Source: Pomphorhynchus laevis (lineage: Eukaryota > Acanthocephala > Palaeacanthocephala > Echinorhynchida > Pomphorhynchidae). Taken from it: DNA of 64,000 bases. Made by a program: the position numbers and the translations under genes. The notes under the pieces are model-generated. The model was not told the origin of the DNA. It worked only from the letters and a program-made list of their open reading frames with translations, and ran no database searches. Below are positions 45,170-55,557 of the stretch, in pieces. How positions within the stretch are numbered: the stretch's first letter is position 1; every line of letters starts with the position of its first letter. The stretch is taken from contig WNNJ02001795.1 of assembly GCA_012934845.2 (NCBI GenBank), forward strand, positions 144,583 through 208,582. The letters are read 5' to 3'.

Positions 45170-45960
45170 AATGCACATGTATATCAACTTAAAATTAGGA
45201 AACAAACTATAGATGACCAGTTTGAAAATTGCAGTTAATTACAAAAATAGGTAGGTTTTCAAATTGAAGGTAGCACCTTTCACTATTAAAGCAGATTTAA
45301 TTTAAAATCAGAAATAATTTCAATTAAAATTGCAAAATGTAAAACGATAGTCTTTCATTGAATTTTAATGATGATAAAGTAGACGAATCGAGTGATCGTT
45401 ATCCAACATTAAAAAGACGAAAACTTAAAACGTAGATATTTGATCAATAGCTGATGAGGTCATCCAATACTGAAATGTAGCGTACTGCTTTTAGCCTATA
45501 GATTGGATTAAAGTAGCTTGCAGAATAAAATAGTCATCAATATTTCAATAGTAACAATATAACTGCACAGTTATATCAACTTGAAATTAGGAAACAAACT
45601 ATAGATGATTAGTTTGAAAATTGCAATTAATCGCAAAAATAGGTAGATTTTCATATTGAAGGTAGCACTTTTCCCTATCAATGCAGATTTAATTTCAAAT
45701 CAGAAATGATTTCAATTAAATTAGCTAAATTAGCTAAATTAGCAGTCTTTCACTAAATCGAAATTTCAATAAAGCAGACGAGTCAAGTGATCGTCAGCCA
45801 ACATTAAAAAGCCCAAAATGTGAAACGTAGGTATTTGATCATTAGCAGATAAGATCCGCTAATACTGAAATGTAGTGTACTGCTGTTGGATTATAGATAG
45901 GGTTAAAGTAGCGTGAAGAATAAAATAGTCATAAAAATTTCAATGGTAACATTGACTGTG
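45170..45960 (+). repeat. Retrozyme-like tandem dimer, about 392-bp unit
   Basis: Two direct copies start at ATATCAACTTAAAATTAGG (45181) and ATATCAACTTGAAATTAGG (45573). The first carries GAC-GAAA ... GTA ... CTGATGA-GGTC (45416-45460), the parts of a hammerhead core in permuted order. In the second the core has decayed to CAGATAA. The 3' block (CTGAAATGTAGYGTACTGCT) matches the dimer at 59.7-60.3 kb (CTGATTGTAGTGTACAGTG), so both belong to one diverged family. No protein is encoded. Confidence 0.55.
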
Positions 45961-46599
45961 ATTACAGTGAAAACATGTATTTTAAAAGTCAGAATTTGAA
46001 TAAAATAAAACTAATTATGTGAATTTGAAATATTTATTATAGCATTATAAATAATTATGATTTTATGGTCTACTTGACACGCTATTCTACAAACAATAAA
46101 GTTTATAGTTTAAACTTTAAAGTTTAAATAAAACTTAAAGTTTAAATTAAACTTTAAAGTATAAACTTTAAAGTTTATACGATGCTGTCAACAAAGTTAT
46201 TTAGATTAGTGCAAAATTTCCCTGACTTTAATACAAATGTTAAAATATGAGTATAATATTGATTTTAGGAGGTTTACATAATCTAAAAAATATATCAAGG
46301 GTGATTCTTTGTGAATGATTAAATATAGGTACATATATATAAGAAATTTACAAATAATAATACTGATCTCACCGATGCACATTATTACAAACAGATTTTA
46401 TTTATGAATAAATATTAAAAATTTCCTGAAGCTAACGATTTCCACGGCAGAAATATATTAAATATATAATATATTAAATATATTAAATATATTAAACAAA
46501 TATAATTTCCACATTATAAAATTCAGTCTTTTTGGAATAAAACTTTTTGCAATTATATTTAATTTTAAATTTTTTATAATACAACAAATTTTACATAGT
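45961..46599. other. AT-rich sequence with TTTAAACTTTAAAG repeats
   Basis: A self-complementary cluster of TTTAAACTTTAAAGTTTA-type units lies at 46095-46180. A TATTAAATA microsatellite at 46455-46495 adjoins the 3' end of the next retroelement. Confidence 0.5.
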
Positions 46600-46872
46600 T
46601 TGCAATCAAGTTCAGAATATTGGCAATATACTGTCTTCGGCGGTCTCCAAAACACAGGCAGCGTTGCCCTGCGCAATAGCGCACTGATTCACAGCATGAA
46701 CCATGACAGTGACCGGTTATCGCCAGTCGTCCGAATCAGCCTATTTCTAAGCGCCCCGAGGAATGACGCTGAGCTAGAGCATATAGCACCAGGCGTCACT
46801 ATCGCCACTGGTACAAACTCGTAATCACGGGTATCGATATCTCTATATTTTGATATTTTTCTTGCCTCTGCG

Positions 46873-47145
46873 TCACTGACGACGGCACTGCCTTCTGTCA
46901 CAGCTTGAGATTGGTAGGTCGGCGCCAGGATTATTGGAACAGGTAATGTCCCATATCAGAATACGGCCAGGTTGCCACGGGAGGATAGCAGCTCCATCCG
47001 GGCGCTTTCCATCGATCCTTAAGATGCTAATCGATTCCAACCTTGAAGGTACGCCTGCTGCTGCGAGGGCCATACGAATTATCTCGTTTACTCTGCTGTG
47101 ACGGATGTGTCTGGCCTTCGTGTGACGGCAATCCAGCGGGTGCAT
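46873..47145 (-). pseudogene. C-terminal nuclease-like domain of copy 3, PD core
   Basis: Reads HPLDCRHTKARHIRHSRVNE, then LRIDGKRPDGAAILPWQPGR and LIWDITCSNN. The DGKRPDG ... W..GR.LIWDIT layout gives P-D followed by (W)D at the distance seen in restriction-enzyme-like nucleases. This is the best-preserved nuclease core of the three copies. Confidence 0.6.
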
Positions 47146-47160
47146 ATTTTCGCGAGTTAC

Positions 47161-47529
47161 CTATTTTCCGCAGATGCACTTAAATGCTTGCCTTGAGAGG
47201 ACCAAAAGTCTCAGTCTCACAGCTATCCACAAAGATTGATCATCAAGACGAATATCAACAGTTGTAATAAGTAACGTATCTAGAAATGCGCCAGCCCACT
47301 TCGACGACACTGCCAACAACCTACTACGTGTTTCCGCTGTCTCGGCGTCTCGTAGTAAACGGTCGTAGATCGCTCTGTAAAATTTCACGGTCCATTGTTT
47401 TTGGATAGACCGATCCAATGGAGTGGTGGTTCCGTACTCAGCGACCCAACGGGTGGCAGCATCGTGGTAATCGTCGTTTAGCGAAGTTGAATCAGCAAGA
47501 CCACTTCGAAGAAGTAATCTCCGAATCAA
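47161..47529 (-). pseudogene. Helical region before the nuclease core, copy 3
   Basis: Reads SIQKQWTVKFYRAIYDRLLR, TRSRLLAVSSKWAGAFLDTL and VDIRLDDQSLWIAVRLRLLV, ending CICGK. It parallels 30360-30776 (same ARLIAVASKW...LP, DTRLDDGS and CICG blocks). The Cys/His pair region continues into 46873-47145. Confidence 0.6.
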
Positions 47530-48099
47530 ATCGTTACCACTTTATAACCGAAGAACAGTAAGTAGGGATCGCTATCTTTCGGGCTTGACGGATTCCCTGC
47601 TTATCAATCGAAACTGGAAAAGTGGTCTGTGTCCACGCTTTATCTCGCAGCTCGGCATTTAATATCTTGCACAAAATAAACCGCAACTTTCCGTCAAAAC
47701 GCAGTAATCTATCACTTCGGAAACAGGGTGTTGTCATCAACAGAAAAGCGATTATCGGAAGGGTTAAACAATGACGGATTAAGAATAGTGTGTCAAGTAT
47801 GTGTAGTTCATTCAATTAATCTCGGATCGGCCAAGTTCGTATATGGCCTGGTACAGCGTAGCGTCAATATTGAACTTGGAGTTGTCAATTCGGGAAATCA
47901 ACAAATGGACCTCTGCATGATCTACTCTTCTACACTCCAGGAGAGCGTTTATAATAGATCTGTTCACATACTTATCAGCTGCAGTGATTTCGACCTTTGT
48001 GAAGTTAAACACAATTCTCATATCAACTTCCAGTTTCTATATGATGGCGACATCACATATAAACGTATCGACTGATCCCCTGAGTATACAATCGTCAAA

Positions 48100-48653
48100 C
48101 TACCATAGATTTAAAGACAACCTCATCGTGTGCAACATGTCATTGACTGTGAGAAATGTCCGAGCAACCATGTCAATGATAACATCGCGCTTCACGCTGT
48201 TGAACGCATTTCGGAAGTCTAACTTCAGCATTGTATATTCAGAACTAGCCGAATCCCAAAAAACGTTCACGCAGCGTGGGTAGCAGCATCGATGCCACGT
48301 ATAACGCCAAATCCCAGCTGAGCGGGCAGGAGTCCATTCACGAGAATCTTCGACACGAAATAGCAAGCCACTGACTGCGATTGAACGTTCCCGTTCTTCT
48401 TCCCGAAAGCGAAGAGCCTAGCACAACACACTATCGAAGCTACACTATCAGGTACTATACCGGACAGAAGCAACGGCACAACACCTAGTAGTAATTTTGT
48501 TAGGTGATCTGCTGAGGCTCCAGTGGAATAACCTATGAGATCCCTCAGATGGGACGGGCTCAAGCCATAAGCCCCTCCTGCCGAATAAGGTGGAAAAGAT
48601 TGTAAAACTGAGTGAAGCAAATCAACCGGTACTTGCAATATAGCAACGTCCAT
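48100..48653 (-). pseudogene. RT fragment of copy 3
   Basis: Two overlapping frames give the pre-RT segment (48267-48653) and motif A (YTMLKLDFRNAFNSVKRDVI, 48100-48366). A frameshift lies near 48290. Motifs B and C are not readable. Confidence 0.6.
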
Positions 48654-49084
48654 ATTTGATAATGAAAGATTATAGTTTTGAACGCAGCTGCTATAGCGAT
48701 TTAGCTGTATCTATGTCACAAAGCAGAAGACTGGAATCTGAACATAATGTTCGTAGCGCCCCCTTAACGTCATCGCTGTCAATCTTTTTCAATACCTTTC
48801 GATGAATTTGAGCCTCTTGGTCATTTTGATGTTACCCTCCGATAGATTGTCTGGTCATAAGCGTGGTTGTTAGCAGATGCGAGCCAGAGCAGGCCTTCTG
48901 ATTGAGGTAGATATCACAATGTTTGTTGCAGTTTTATTGTATATACGAAATCTTTTCAGTGATAATAAGTCACTTCATTTACTTCTATTTGTAATTCGTT
49001 GTATATATTATAAATATTTATATTGTGTGCTTAAGTTCTTAAAATTTTCTATAAAATATTTTATAATTTATAAAAAATTATAAT

Positions 49085-49330
49085 AAAAAATGATAAAATA
49101 TTGTCTTTTTAAAATAAAAAATTTTACAATTATATTTAATTTTTAAATTGTAGATTTTTTTATGATTTATAAAAAATTATTATATAATGCCCACATTATA
49201 AAATATTGTCTTTTTTGAATAATATTTTTACAATTATATTTAATTTTTAAATAATAAAAAAATTTATAATTTATAAAAAAAATATAATATTTAGGCCACA
49301 TTATAAAATATTGTCATTTTTTAATAAACA
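49085..49330. repeat. AT-rich tandem repeat, about 107-bp unit
   Basis: Three copies of an ATAAAATATTGTCTTTTT ... TTTTTACAATTATATTTAA unit start near 49090, 49197 and 49305. A related unit (CACATTATAAAATTCAGTCT ... GCAATTATATTTAATTTTAA) flanks the other side of copy 3 at 46510-46575, so copy 3 may have inserted into this repeat. Confidence 0.6.
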
Positions 49331-49530
49331 TTTTTACTCCATTTCTTCTTTTCTATAAATTAAAAATATATAATATAATGCTCTCATTATAAAGTGTGTT
49401 CACTTTATAGAATTGTTCATTTGTTAAGATGTTAGGTTTAAAAAACGTAACTAAATTATGACATAAAATGTATTTAATTTTTTAATATTTAACAACTGCA
49501 AAAGTCAGCATTTTTCTTTCACATATATGT

Positions 49531-49706
49531 AATAGTTATATATATATTCTTTTAAACACAAGCAGTATATATTTCCTCGAATGTTCACTAATATCAAATC
49601 AGTATTTTGATAATTTTTTAAATTTATCAAAATACTGATTTGATATTAGTGAACATTCGAGGAAATATATACTGTGTTTGAGTTTAAAAGAATATATATA
49701 ACTATT
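49531..49706. repeat. Long foldback hairpin
   Basis: Arms of about 80 bases (49531-49613 and 49625-49706) are inverted copies with few mismatches: AATAGTTATATATATATTC on the left against AATATATATAACTATT on the right, and CCTCGAATGTTCACTAATAT against ATATTAGTGAACATTCGAGG nearer the centre. No protein is encoded. It resembles a foldback or miniature element. Confidence 0.75.
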
Positions 49707-49739
49707 GCAAAAAAAAACTTTTTTTATTTATTAACTCCG

Positions 49740-49990
49740 CCATGGACGGTCCGAAGCTCGTGCTGAAAAAGAAGGAGGGTTGGCGATAGACTTCGTGACA
49801 AGCGTCGTAAAACAAAACCGTTGCATCAACAGTACGAAATTGTGTCTCAATGAACTTCGCGAATAGGAGACTACGATGGTACGGCCGCGTTCTTTGCGCA
49901 AACGAACATCAACCATCAATAAGGCCCAATGGCGTGACAGTGGAAAAAGCGGACTCCGTAACGAAACGGAACAAACGCTGAAGAATAAAA
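49740..49990 (+). pseudogene. 3' remnant of an RTE element
   Basis: Reads RLRWYGRVLCANEHQPSIRP and ends KADSVTKRNKR, parallel to RLRWYGHVMRAD ... ADPVIRDKR at the end of the RTE at 18.4-21.5 kb. The segment is G+C-richer than its flanks. It ends just downstream of the calcineurin-like gene, on the opposite strand. Confidence 0.6.
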
Positions 49991-50004
49991 AGATAATTTT
50001 TAAA

Positions 50005-50019
50005 TTTATTAATTTTATT
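50005..50019 (-). terminator. Poly(A) signals of the calcineurin-like gene
   Basis: Two AATAAA hexamers on the - strand (50014-50019 and 50005-50010) lie about 60-70 bases after the stop codon. Confidence 0.5.
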
Positions 50020-50076
50020 ATTCGCCTTATCAAAATAATCTGAATCATCTATTAGAACGCCTGCATTTCTTCTAAT

Positions 50077-51693
50077 TTAAATCCATCGTTCATTAGTCTT
50101 GTCAATGCTACGAATAGATTCGTAACCTTCGAGTTCGGGCATGTTCGCAATTTCTTCAGATTTTGTGAATATATTAAGATTCGAAGGTGTTAATCCTTTC
50201 AGTTTTAGTAGTTTTCTGGATTGCTTTGTAACGTCTGTTAACATATTTTGAAGTTGTGACGATCTAGAATATGCAGAGTTAGCCTCAACATCAGTGGTAT
50301 CATAATACTGATCAGGGTCCGAAACATCCTCTTGACTCTTATCATCAATCCACTTGGTTTCTTGATCACTTGAAACGCTTTTAGTTAAGCGGTATTCCGA
50401 TTTACCTTTATGAGTTTTGCCTGTGGCCGGCTGACATCTTGAACTTAATAGACTACCTTTGTTACTAGCATCTATTGATCTCTTTGATTTTATAAGAAAC
50501 TTTGATTTGTCTAACATATCTAAAAATATTTTGTTAGCTTGTCTTATAACAAATGGAACCGACCACGTTAAAGCGTTCAGAAAATTTGGCAAAACATAAG
50601 GATGATTTACCCAGTCAAATTGAATAATCTGAAGAGTGTATCCATTATATTGTAGAACAGCTCCCTTATTGCCATATACGTCACAATAATTTGGAGCGGA
50701 AAATATTGTTATCATATTAGGAAACAGAAAATCACTGTCGTAGCTGTGAATACAGTAACCTTCTTGCATTACTTGATGCGCTCTTATGACACAGAGTAGG
50801 TCATTGGTTAGAAGGAATGATCTCGTGGCTTGAGGTGTCACAATATAGCTACAATTACGAACAGCATTGTGGTAAAAAGCCATATCCGGCTTTAATGTTT
50901 TACGTAGCGAAAGACATTGTCTTTCTTCCTTGCTGCTTTTGCCAATACAATTAGGATCTGGTTCATCTGGATCAGCCCATAGCAAGTCACACATCACTCC
51001 GTTATATGGGGTTTCGATAAATCTGTTAATTGAATTTAAATGTTTAATTTGCATCATTGAAGGTGAAATACATCCATGTACACAGAAGAGCTTATTATCA
51101 ACTATTGACGCAAGAGGCAATGCCCTGAAAAGCATGAGTGATACTTCGTAGAACGAAAGGTTAACTTTAAGAACACATTCACTGCGAAAAGTGAAATGAG
51201 ACGACAACGATCTGCACTCATGATTTCCACGCAACAGAAATATATGTCGTGGGTAATTGCATTTTAACGCACACAGATATAGCAAACACTCGACACCGAA
51301 AGAACCCCTATCAATATAATCTCCTAGAAACAGATATTTATGCCTCCCTGGCTGACCACATTTATCTAAAATGTTTAGTAGATCAAAAAATTGTCCATGT
51401 ATATCACCCACAATGGTTAGGGGTGAACGCAGGCTTAATAGATTCGGTTCGGAAGCGATTATCTTCATTGCTCTTCTTAGAATTTGAGTAGAATGTTTTG
51501 AGCATAGACGGCCTTCGTGAAAGAGGTGATGACGTAGTTCTTGAAGCCTAAAGGTTTTCAACGGAGGCTTAAATATATGACATGGGCATTGTTTGGGTAT
51601 TTGAGACAATTTATATTTATCCATAAATTGAACCCATTCCGATTGATGATTAATGGTAATTTTAGCACGTTTATGTTTCTTATCTCGTTTCAT
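50077..51693 (-). CDS. PPP3C: Calcineurin A-like Ser/Thr phosphatase (PP2B), intronless
   Basis: A 538-residue frame starts at the first ATG after an in-frame TAA 14 codons upstream. PPP-family metal and phosphate motifs are complete: GDIHG (96-100), GDYIDRG (124-130), RGNHE (155-159), CVHG (204-207) and RAH (304-306). FSAPNYCDVYGNKGAVLQY and NHPYVLPNFLNALTWSVPF mark it as PP2B rather than PP1 or PP2A. The tail has LKLKGLTPSN (498-505) and ESIRSIDKTNERW (525-537), matching LTLKGLTPTG and the autoinhibitory GLDRINERMP of calcineurin A, so calcium/calmodulin control is plausible. The calmodulin-binding helix itself is poorly conserved. Odd points are a 17-residue insert after the DLLWADP motif (residues about 243-270) and HGC for HGG. 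It lies in a 26-kb intron of the tetraspan gene, same strand. Lack of introns suggests an old retrocopy that stayed intact. Confidence 0.9.
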   Translation of the reverse strand: MKRDKKHKRAKITINHQSEWVQFMDKYKLSQIPKQCPCHIFKPPLKTFRLQELRHHLFHEGRLCSKHSTQILRRAMKIIASEPNLLSLRSPLTIVGDIHGQFFDLLNILDKCGQPGRHKYLFLGDYIDRGSFGVECLLYLCALKCNYPRHIFLLRGNHECRSLSSHFTFRSECVLKVNLSFYEVSLMLFRALPLASIVDNKLFCVHGCISPSMMQIKHLNSINRFIETPYNGVMCDLLWADPDEPDPNCIGKSSKEERQCLSLRKTLKPDMAFYHNAVRNCSYIVTPQATRSFLLTNDLLCVIRAHQVMQEGYCIHSYDSDFLFPNMITIFSAPNYCDVYGNKGAVLQYNGYTLQIIQFDWVNHPYVLPNFLNALTWSVPFVIRQANKIFLDMLDKSKFLIKSKRSIDASNKGSLLSSRCQPATGKTHKGKSEYRLTKSVSSDQETKWIDDKSQEDVSDPDQYYDTTDVEANSAYSRSSQLQNMLTDVTKQSRKLLKLKGLTPSNLNIFTKSEEIANMPELEGYESIRSIDKTNERWI

Positions 51694-52006
51694 TCTCGTA
51701 GTTTCAACTTGATAGTGGCATAGTGAATGTTACATATTAGCTAAGGAAATTTAAAAGGCGCCAAATATATGGAGTTTCTTAAAATATTTAGATAATAAAA
51801 ATAATATACTCTCTTCATCAATTAATTGTATTGAAACAATATTTCGAACTTATTATCAGAACACTATAAATATGCGCTTAGATATTTATTTGATATTGCA
51901 ATATGGCGGTCTGTTGTGAATGCGATATTTTTCCATACTGCTGTAAATTATTTTGCAATTCTTTTATTGCATTAACCTTCTTCCAGAGTAAGAGATTCAG
52001 CGCAAA
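51694..52006. other. 5' flank of the calcineurin-like gene
   Basis: About 300 AT-rich bases separate the gene's start from an RTE remnant. They must contain the promoter unless the gene depends on the host gene's transcription. No clear TATA box was singled out. Confidence 0.4.
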
Positions 52007-54990
52007 ATGAATTTAATCAACATGAATAATAAATGGCACGACGCGACAAGACGAGGCTCGGTTTTGCCGCTTAATACGCGAGGATTCTCGACCCAAAGAC
52101 TGCATCGGGACGTAAGTAAGCCAATCCATAATTATAAAAGCACAAACACATCTCGCGAAAAGATGCGCATACAATCCCTAAACATCGGCATCCTTACTGA
52201 TTATACGAGAAACTTGTGATGATGTTACGAAGAAGGATGTATCTTGTAATGTGTATGTGCATTACAAGAGACAATGTGGAGAGGTGCAAACACCTACGAT
52301 ATGGAACGCGAATGCGGAAATAACGGTTACAAGCTTTTCTACAACGGTAGCACTAGAAGGCGATAGAGGGTAGGTGTAGCCATCTCCGAGCAGTTCCGTG
52401 ATGCTATAAAAGAGGTGAATCGTTATGGCGACACGCTAATGAAGATCATCATCGTTACTGTCGAACGGCAATCCACATCTCTGCTTATGCACTTTAAACA
52501 GGACGAAGCGATTCCGAGAGAAATGCATTCTGGGATATGCTGGACAGACACACACGCATAATTCCCAATGGAGATTATCTAATAATCGCAGGAGATCTCA
52601 ATGGTCATGTGGGTCAAAGCGCCAAAGGACATATTTGTCGTGGGAAAATGATATGGTCGGAGAAATAAAGACGGTAAGCACATTGTTGACTTCTCGGATT
52701 CCCACGAACTGATCATTTCCAATACTTAGTTTATAAAGCGGCCCACACATTTTCTAACATTCTACAGTGGCGTAAACAAGTCGCAGAGATATTTCATCCT
52801 TGTACGGCGCAAACAAATGCTCACTGTACATGACGTAAAGTTTGTGCCTTATTAGACGATAGCAGCACAGCATCGTCCCATAATTGCAGTTTAAATATTC
52901 AACCGCCAAAACAACATAGGGATAAACGCATCGGCCCAACAACATCAAGTGGTGGCGATTTTACAGGAGTCTGAAATGATACATTTAATACAACTGCACG
53001 ACGTAACGGACGTCGAAAACACATAGAGCATGGCCATAAACAATGTTCACATCGCCGCTCAAAAGACAATTGGTGTCACTAACCTCTGAAGACGCTATAT
53101 CAATCGTGATACTTGGCTTTGGACAGATGAGGTAAAAAGGAGGGTGCGTGAAAATAAGCGACAATAACATGTCTTCCTCAATGACAAGACAATTGTAAAT
53201 TGACAGAAGTACCACGAGGCCAAGTGTAAATCGAATAAAGCCGTGGCATCGGCGCGAGCTATCCATTATAAGGATATGAACAAGAAACTAGATACTCGAG
53301 ACGGCAAACGCAATCTTTCCAGACTTGTCAAGCTCAGTAATGAACAAACACAGGACATCGAAAAGTTTCACTCCGTTAATAATAAAGACGGCAAGCAAAT
53401 CGTGGATCGACAAGTAGTTTTAGAAAGGTGGCATCAGTATTTTGAGGAAATCTGCACTGAAGAATTCCCTACCCTTCGATCCCACAATCCTTAACAGGGC
53501 TCGGCCCAGTACTTCCCGTCAAAATGGAGGAAATCGAGAAAGCGTTTAAGAGGATGAAGACAGGAAAGGATGCAGGCCCGAATGACGTCTTCGTCAAGCT
53601 CTTGAAAACTAAGCGCTGGAACCCAGCACACTTGCTAGCGAAACTTTTTAACAAAATTATTGAAGAACAGATGATACCGACTGATTGGCAACATAGCATC
53701 ACGATACCAATTTGAAAAAGGAAAGGCAGCCCAGCCGAATGCGCAAACTAGCTCCCTATCAGATTACTGTTACATACTATGAATATATTCGAGCGAATTC
53801 TTGACCAGCGTATACTTACAGTCGCAAATTGCACGAACAATCAGGCTGATTTCGTTAAGGGTTGCAAAACTACCAACGCCATACACGCAACGTGGTTGCT
53901 AATTGAAAAGTTTCGGGGAAAGACAAACCTCTTTACATGCCTTCGTCGACTTTGAGAAAGCCTTCGATCTCGTTTTACATGAGCCTATATGGCATGCGCT
54001 ACATCAACATCAAATCCCGGTGCAACCAGTTAAGTGGGTCCAACTGCTCTACCACAGCCCAAGAAGCAAAGTACAAAGTGCGGCTAGAATATCAAAACCA
54101 TTTCGAATCTCCGTCGGTATCCACCAAGGAAACGCCCTTTCGCCACTTCTGTTTATTCTGGTCATGGATACCATAACTAGCGACATTCAGCGTCAAGCTC
54201 ATTATACCCTATTATACGCAGACGATGTCTTCCTGACTTCCGTCGATAAGAGCGACCTCACGCAATTAGTCAAGCTCTAGAATGACCGACTAGGACAAAA
54301 TTGAGTATTTGACGACAAACCCGAACGATACTATCACGATCAATATTAACGGAACAGATATGTCACAGAATAAAATTTTCAAATATCTCGGTTCGGTGCT
54401 CTCAACTAATGGCGACCTGAACCATGAAATAACCGTCATAATCAATTCTACATAGATGAAGTAGCGTTCGACAACTAGCGTAATACGCGACTGGAAAATG
54501 AAAGATCATATAAAATCGAAGATTTATCAAAACGTCATTCGTCCTATAGCTATTTACAGATCCGAATGCTGGCTTATCACGAAGGTTGCCTAACGTCGTA
54601 TCAATGTAATGGAAACAAATGTGCTACGATGGACAAGTGAAATTAGTCTTCTTAACAAGTGCGTAATGATGATATTTATCGCGGTTTGGTGTAATATGCT
54701 TATAAGAGAGAAAATGCAAGAAGCCTGTCTCCTGTAGTATGGCCACATTCTACAAGCACACCAGGATTCTCTTGCAAAGACAGGTTTAAACATCCACATT
54801 GATGGCAAACGTCCCAAAGAACGACCGAAACAGTGTTGGTCTTCCACGCTGCATAATGACCTAATAGACATTGGATTGGACCCTGACTTAGCATTTGATC
54901 GTGTTAAATGCAGGAAACGTTTTATGGAAGCTGACCCCGCCCACACACGGGATAAGACAGAAGAAGAAATACAGCAAAATCCACACAAGC
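52007..54990 (+). mobile_element. RTE element, old decayed copy
   Basis: Colinear with the RTE at 18.4-21.5 kb from GFSTQRLHRDVS (cognate of GFTTEGRRRDAS) to the end GADPAHTRDKT-like reading plus a GAAGAAGAAA tail. Endonuclease and RT are broken by many stops. Surviving blocks are NKKLDTRDGKRNLSRLVKLS, RDIEKFHSVN-type, MEEIEKAFKRMKTGKDAGPN and the RT core at 53903-54280. It is much older than the first RTE copy. Confidence 0.8.
53903..54280 (+). pseudogene. RT core of the decayed RTE copy
   Basis: Reads AFVDFEKAFDLVLHEPIWHA (motif A), ISVGIHQGNALSPLLFILVM (motif B) and YTLLYADDVFLTS (YADD intact). The frame is closed at both ends by stops. Confidence 0.8.
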
Positions 54991-55557
54991 CAGGTTTTTA
55001 TAACATATTCAATCATTAATGTACATCTCCAATGTAATTATTGTTAACACGACAAGCACAAGATTTAAGACAAAAGAAATTTGTCTAAATTTGACAAAAT
55101 TCAAGGCAAAAGAAAATTGGTTCAAATTTCTGAAGATGTTTGTAGTTACTAGCGAAATATCAAAATAATTTTATTGATTTTAAATTATATCGGATCATTC
55201 CTGAATATTTAAAATACAGATCAGAGTGGATATATTTATTACAAAAGAAATTGTACATAAAAATAAAATGTGGACTGAAAATAAAAACAAAAATTAATAT
55301 CATAATCGGAATCTCGTGCTATAAAAGTAATGAACAGATAAAACACACGAGGGACGGACTGGAGACAAAAGCTTAAAAAATTAAATTAAAAATAAAAATT
55401 GAATTAAACTACAAAATTATGTAATTTTGTAATCTATAAAATAAAAAAATTAATATTGGTAATATTTAATTTTAACTTAATATTAAAATCGGTTTATGTT
55501 AGGCATATAATTAATCACTTTGTAAATAGAATACGCATATGTTATAGTGCAAGCTTA
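54991..55557. other. AT-rich spacer with hammerhead-like remnant
   Basis: At 55128-55163 the + strand reads TCTGAAGATG ... TAGCGAAATATC, a weak Penelope-type hammerhead remnant. The rest is AT-rich with no gene. Confidence 0.45.

Larger units (their letters stand above)
46600..48900 (-). mobile_element. RT+nuclease non-LTR element, copy 3
   Basis: On the - strand, from 48653: SFPPYSAGGAYGLSPSHLRD, then a damaged LFAFGKKNGNVQSQSVAC block (cognate of PKKDGGIRPIAVGE), LGFGVIRGIDAATHAA, LDFRNAFNSVKR (motif A), post-RT readings and the C-terminal nuclease-like domain. The element is 5' truncated and has several frameshifts. Confidence 0.7.

Noticed and set aside
54590-54988. 132-codon - strand frame rich in Ser/Cys/Ile
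   Set aside because: Antisense shadow of the 3' end of the decayed RTE copy.
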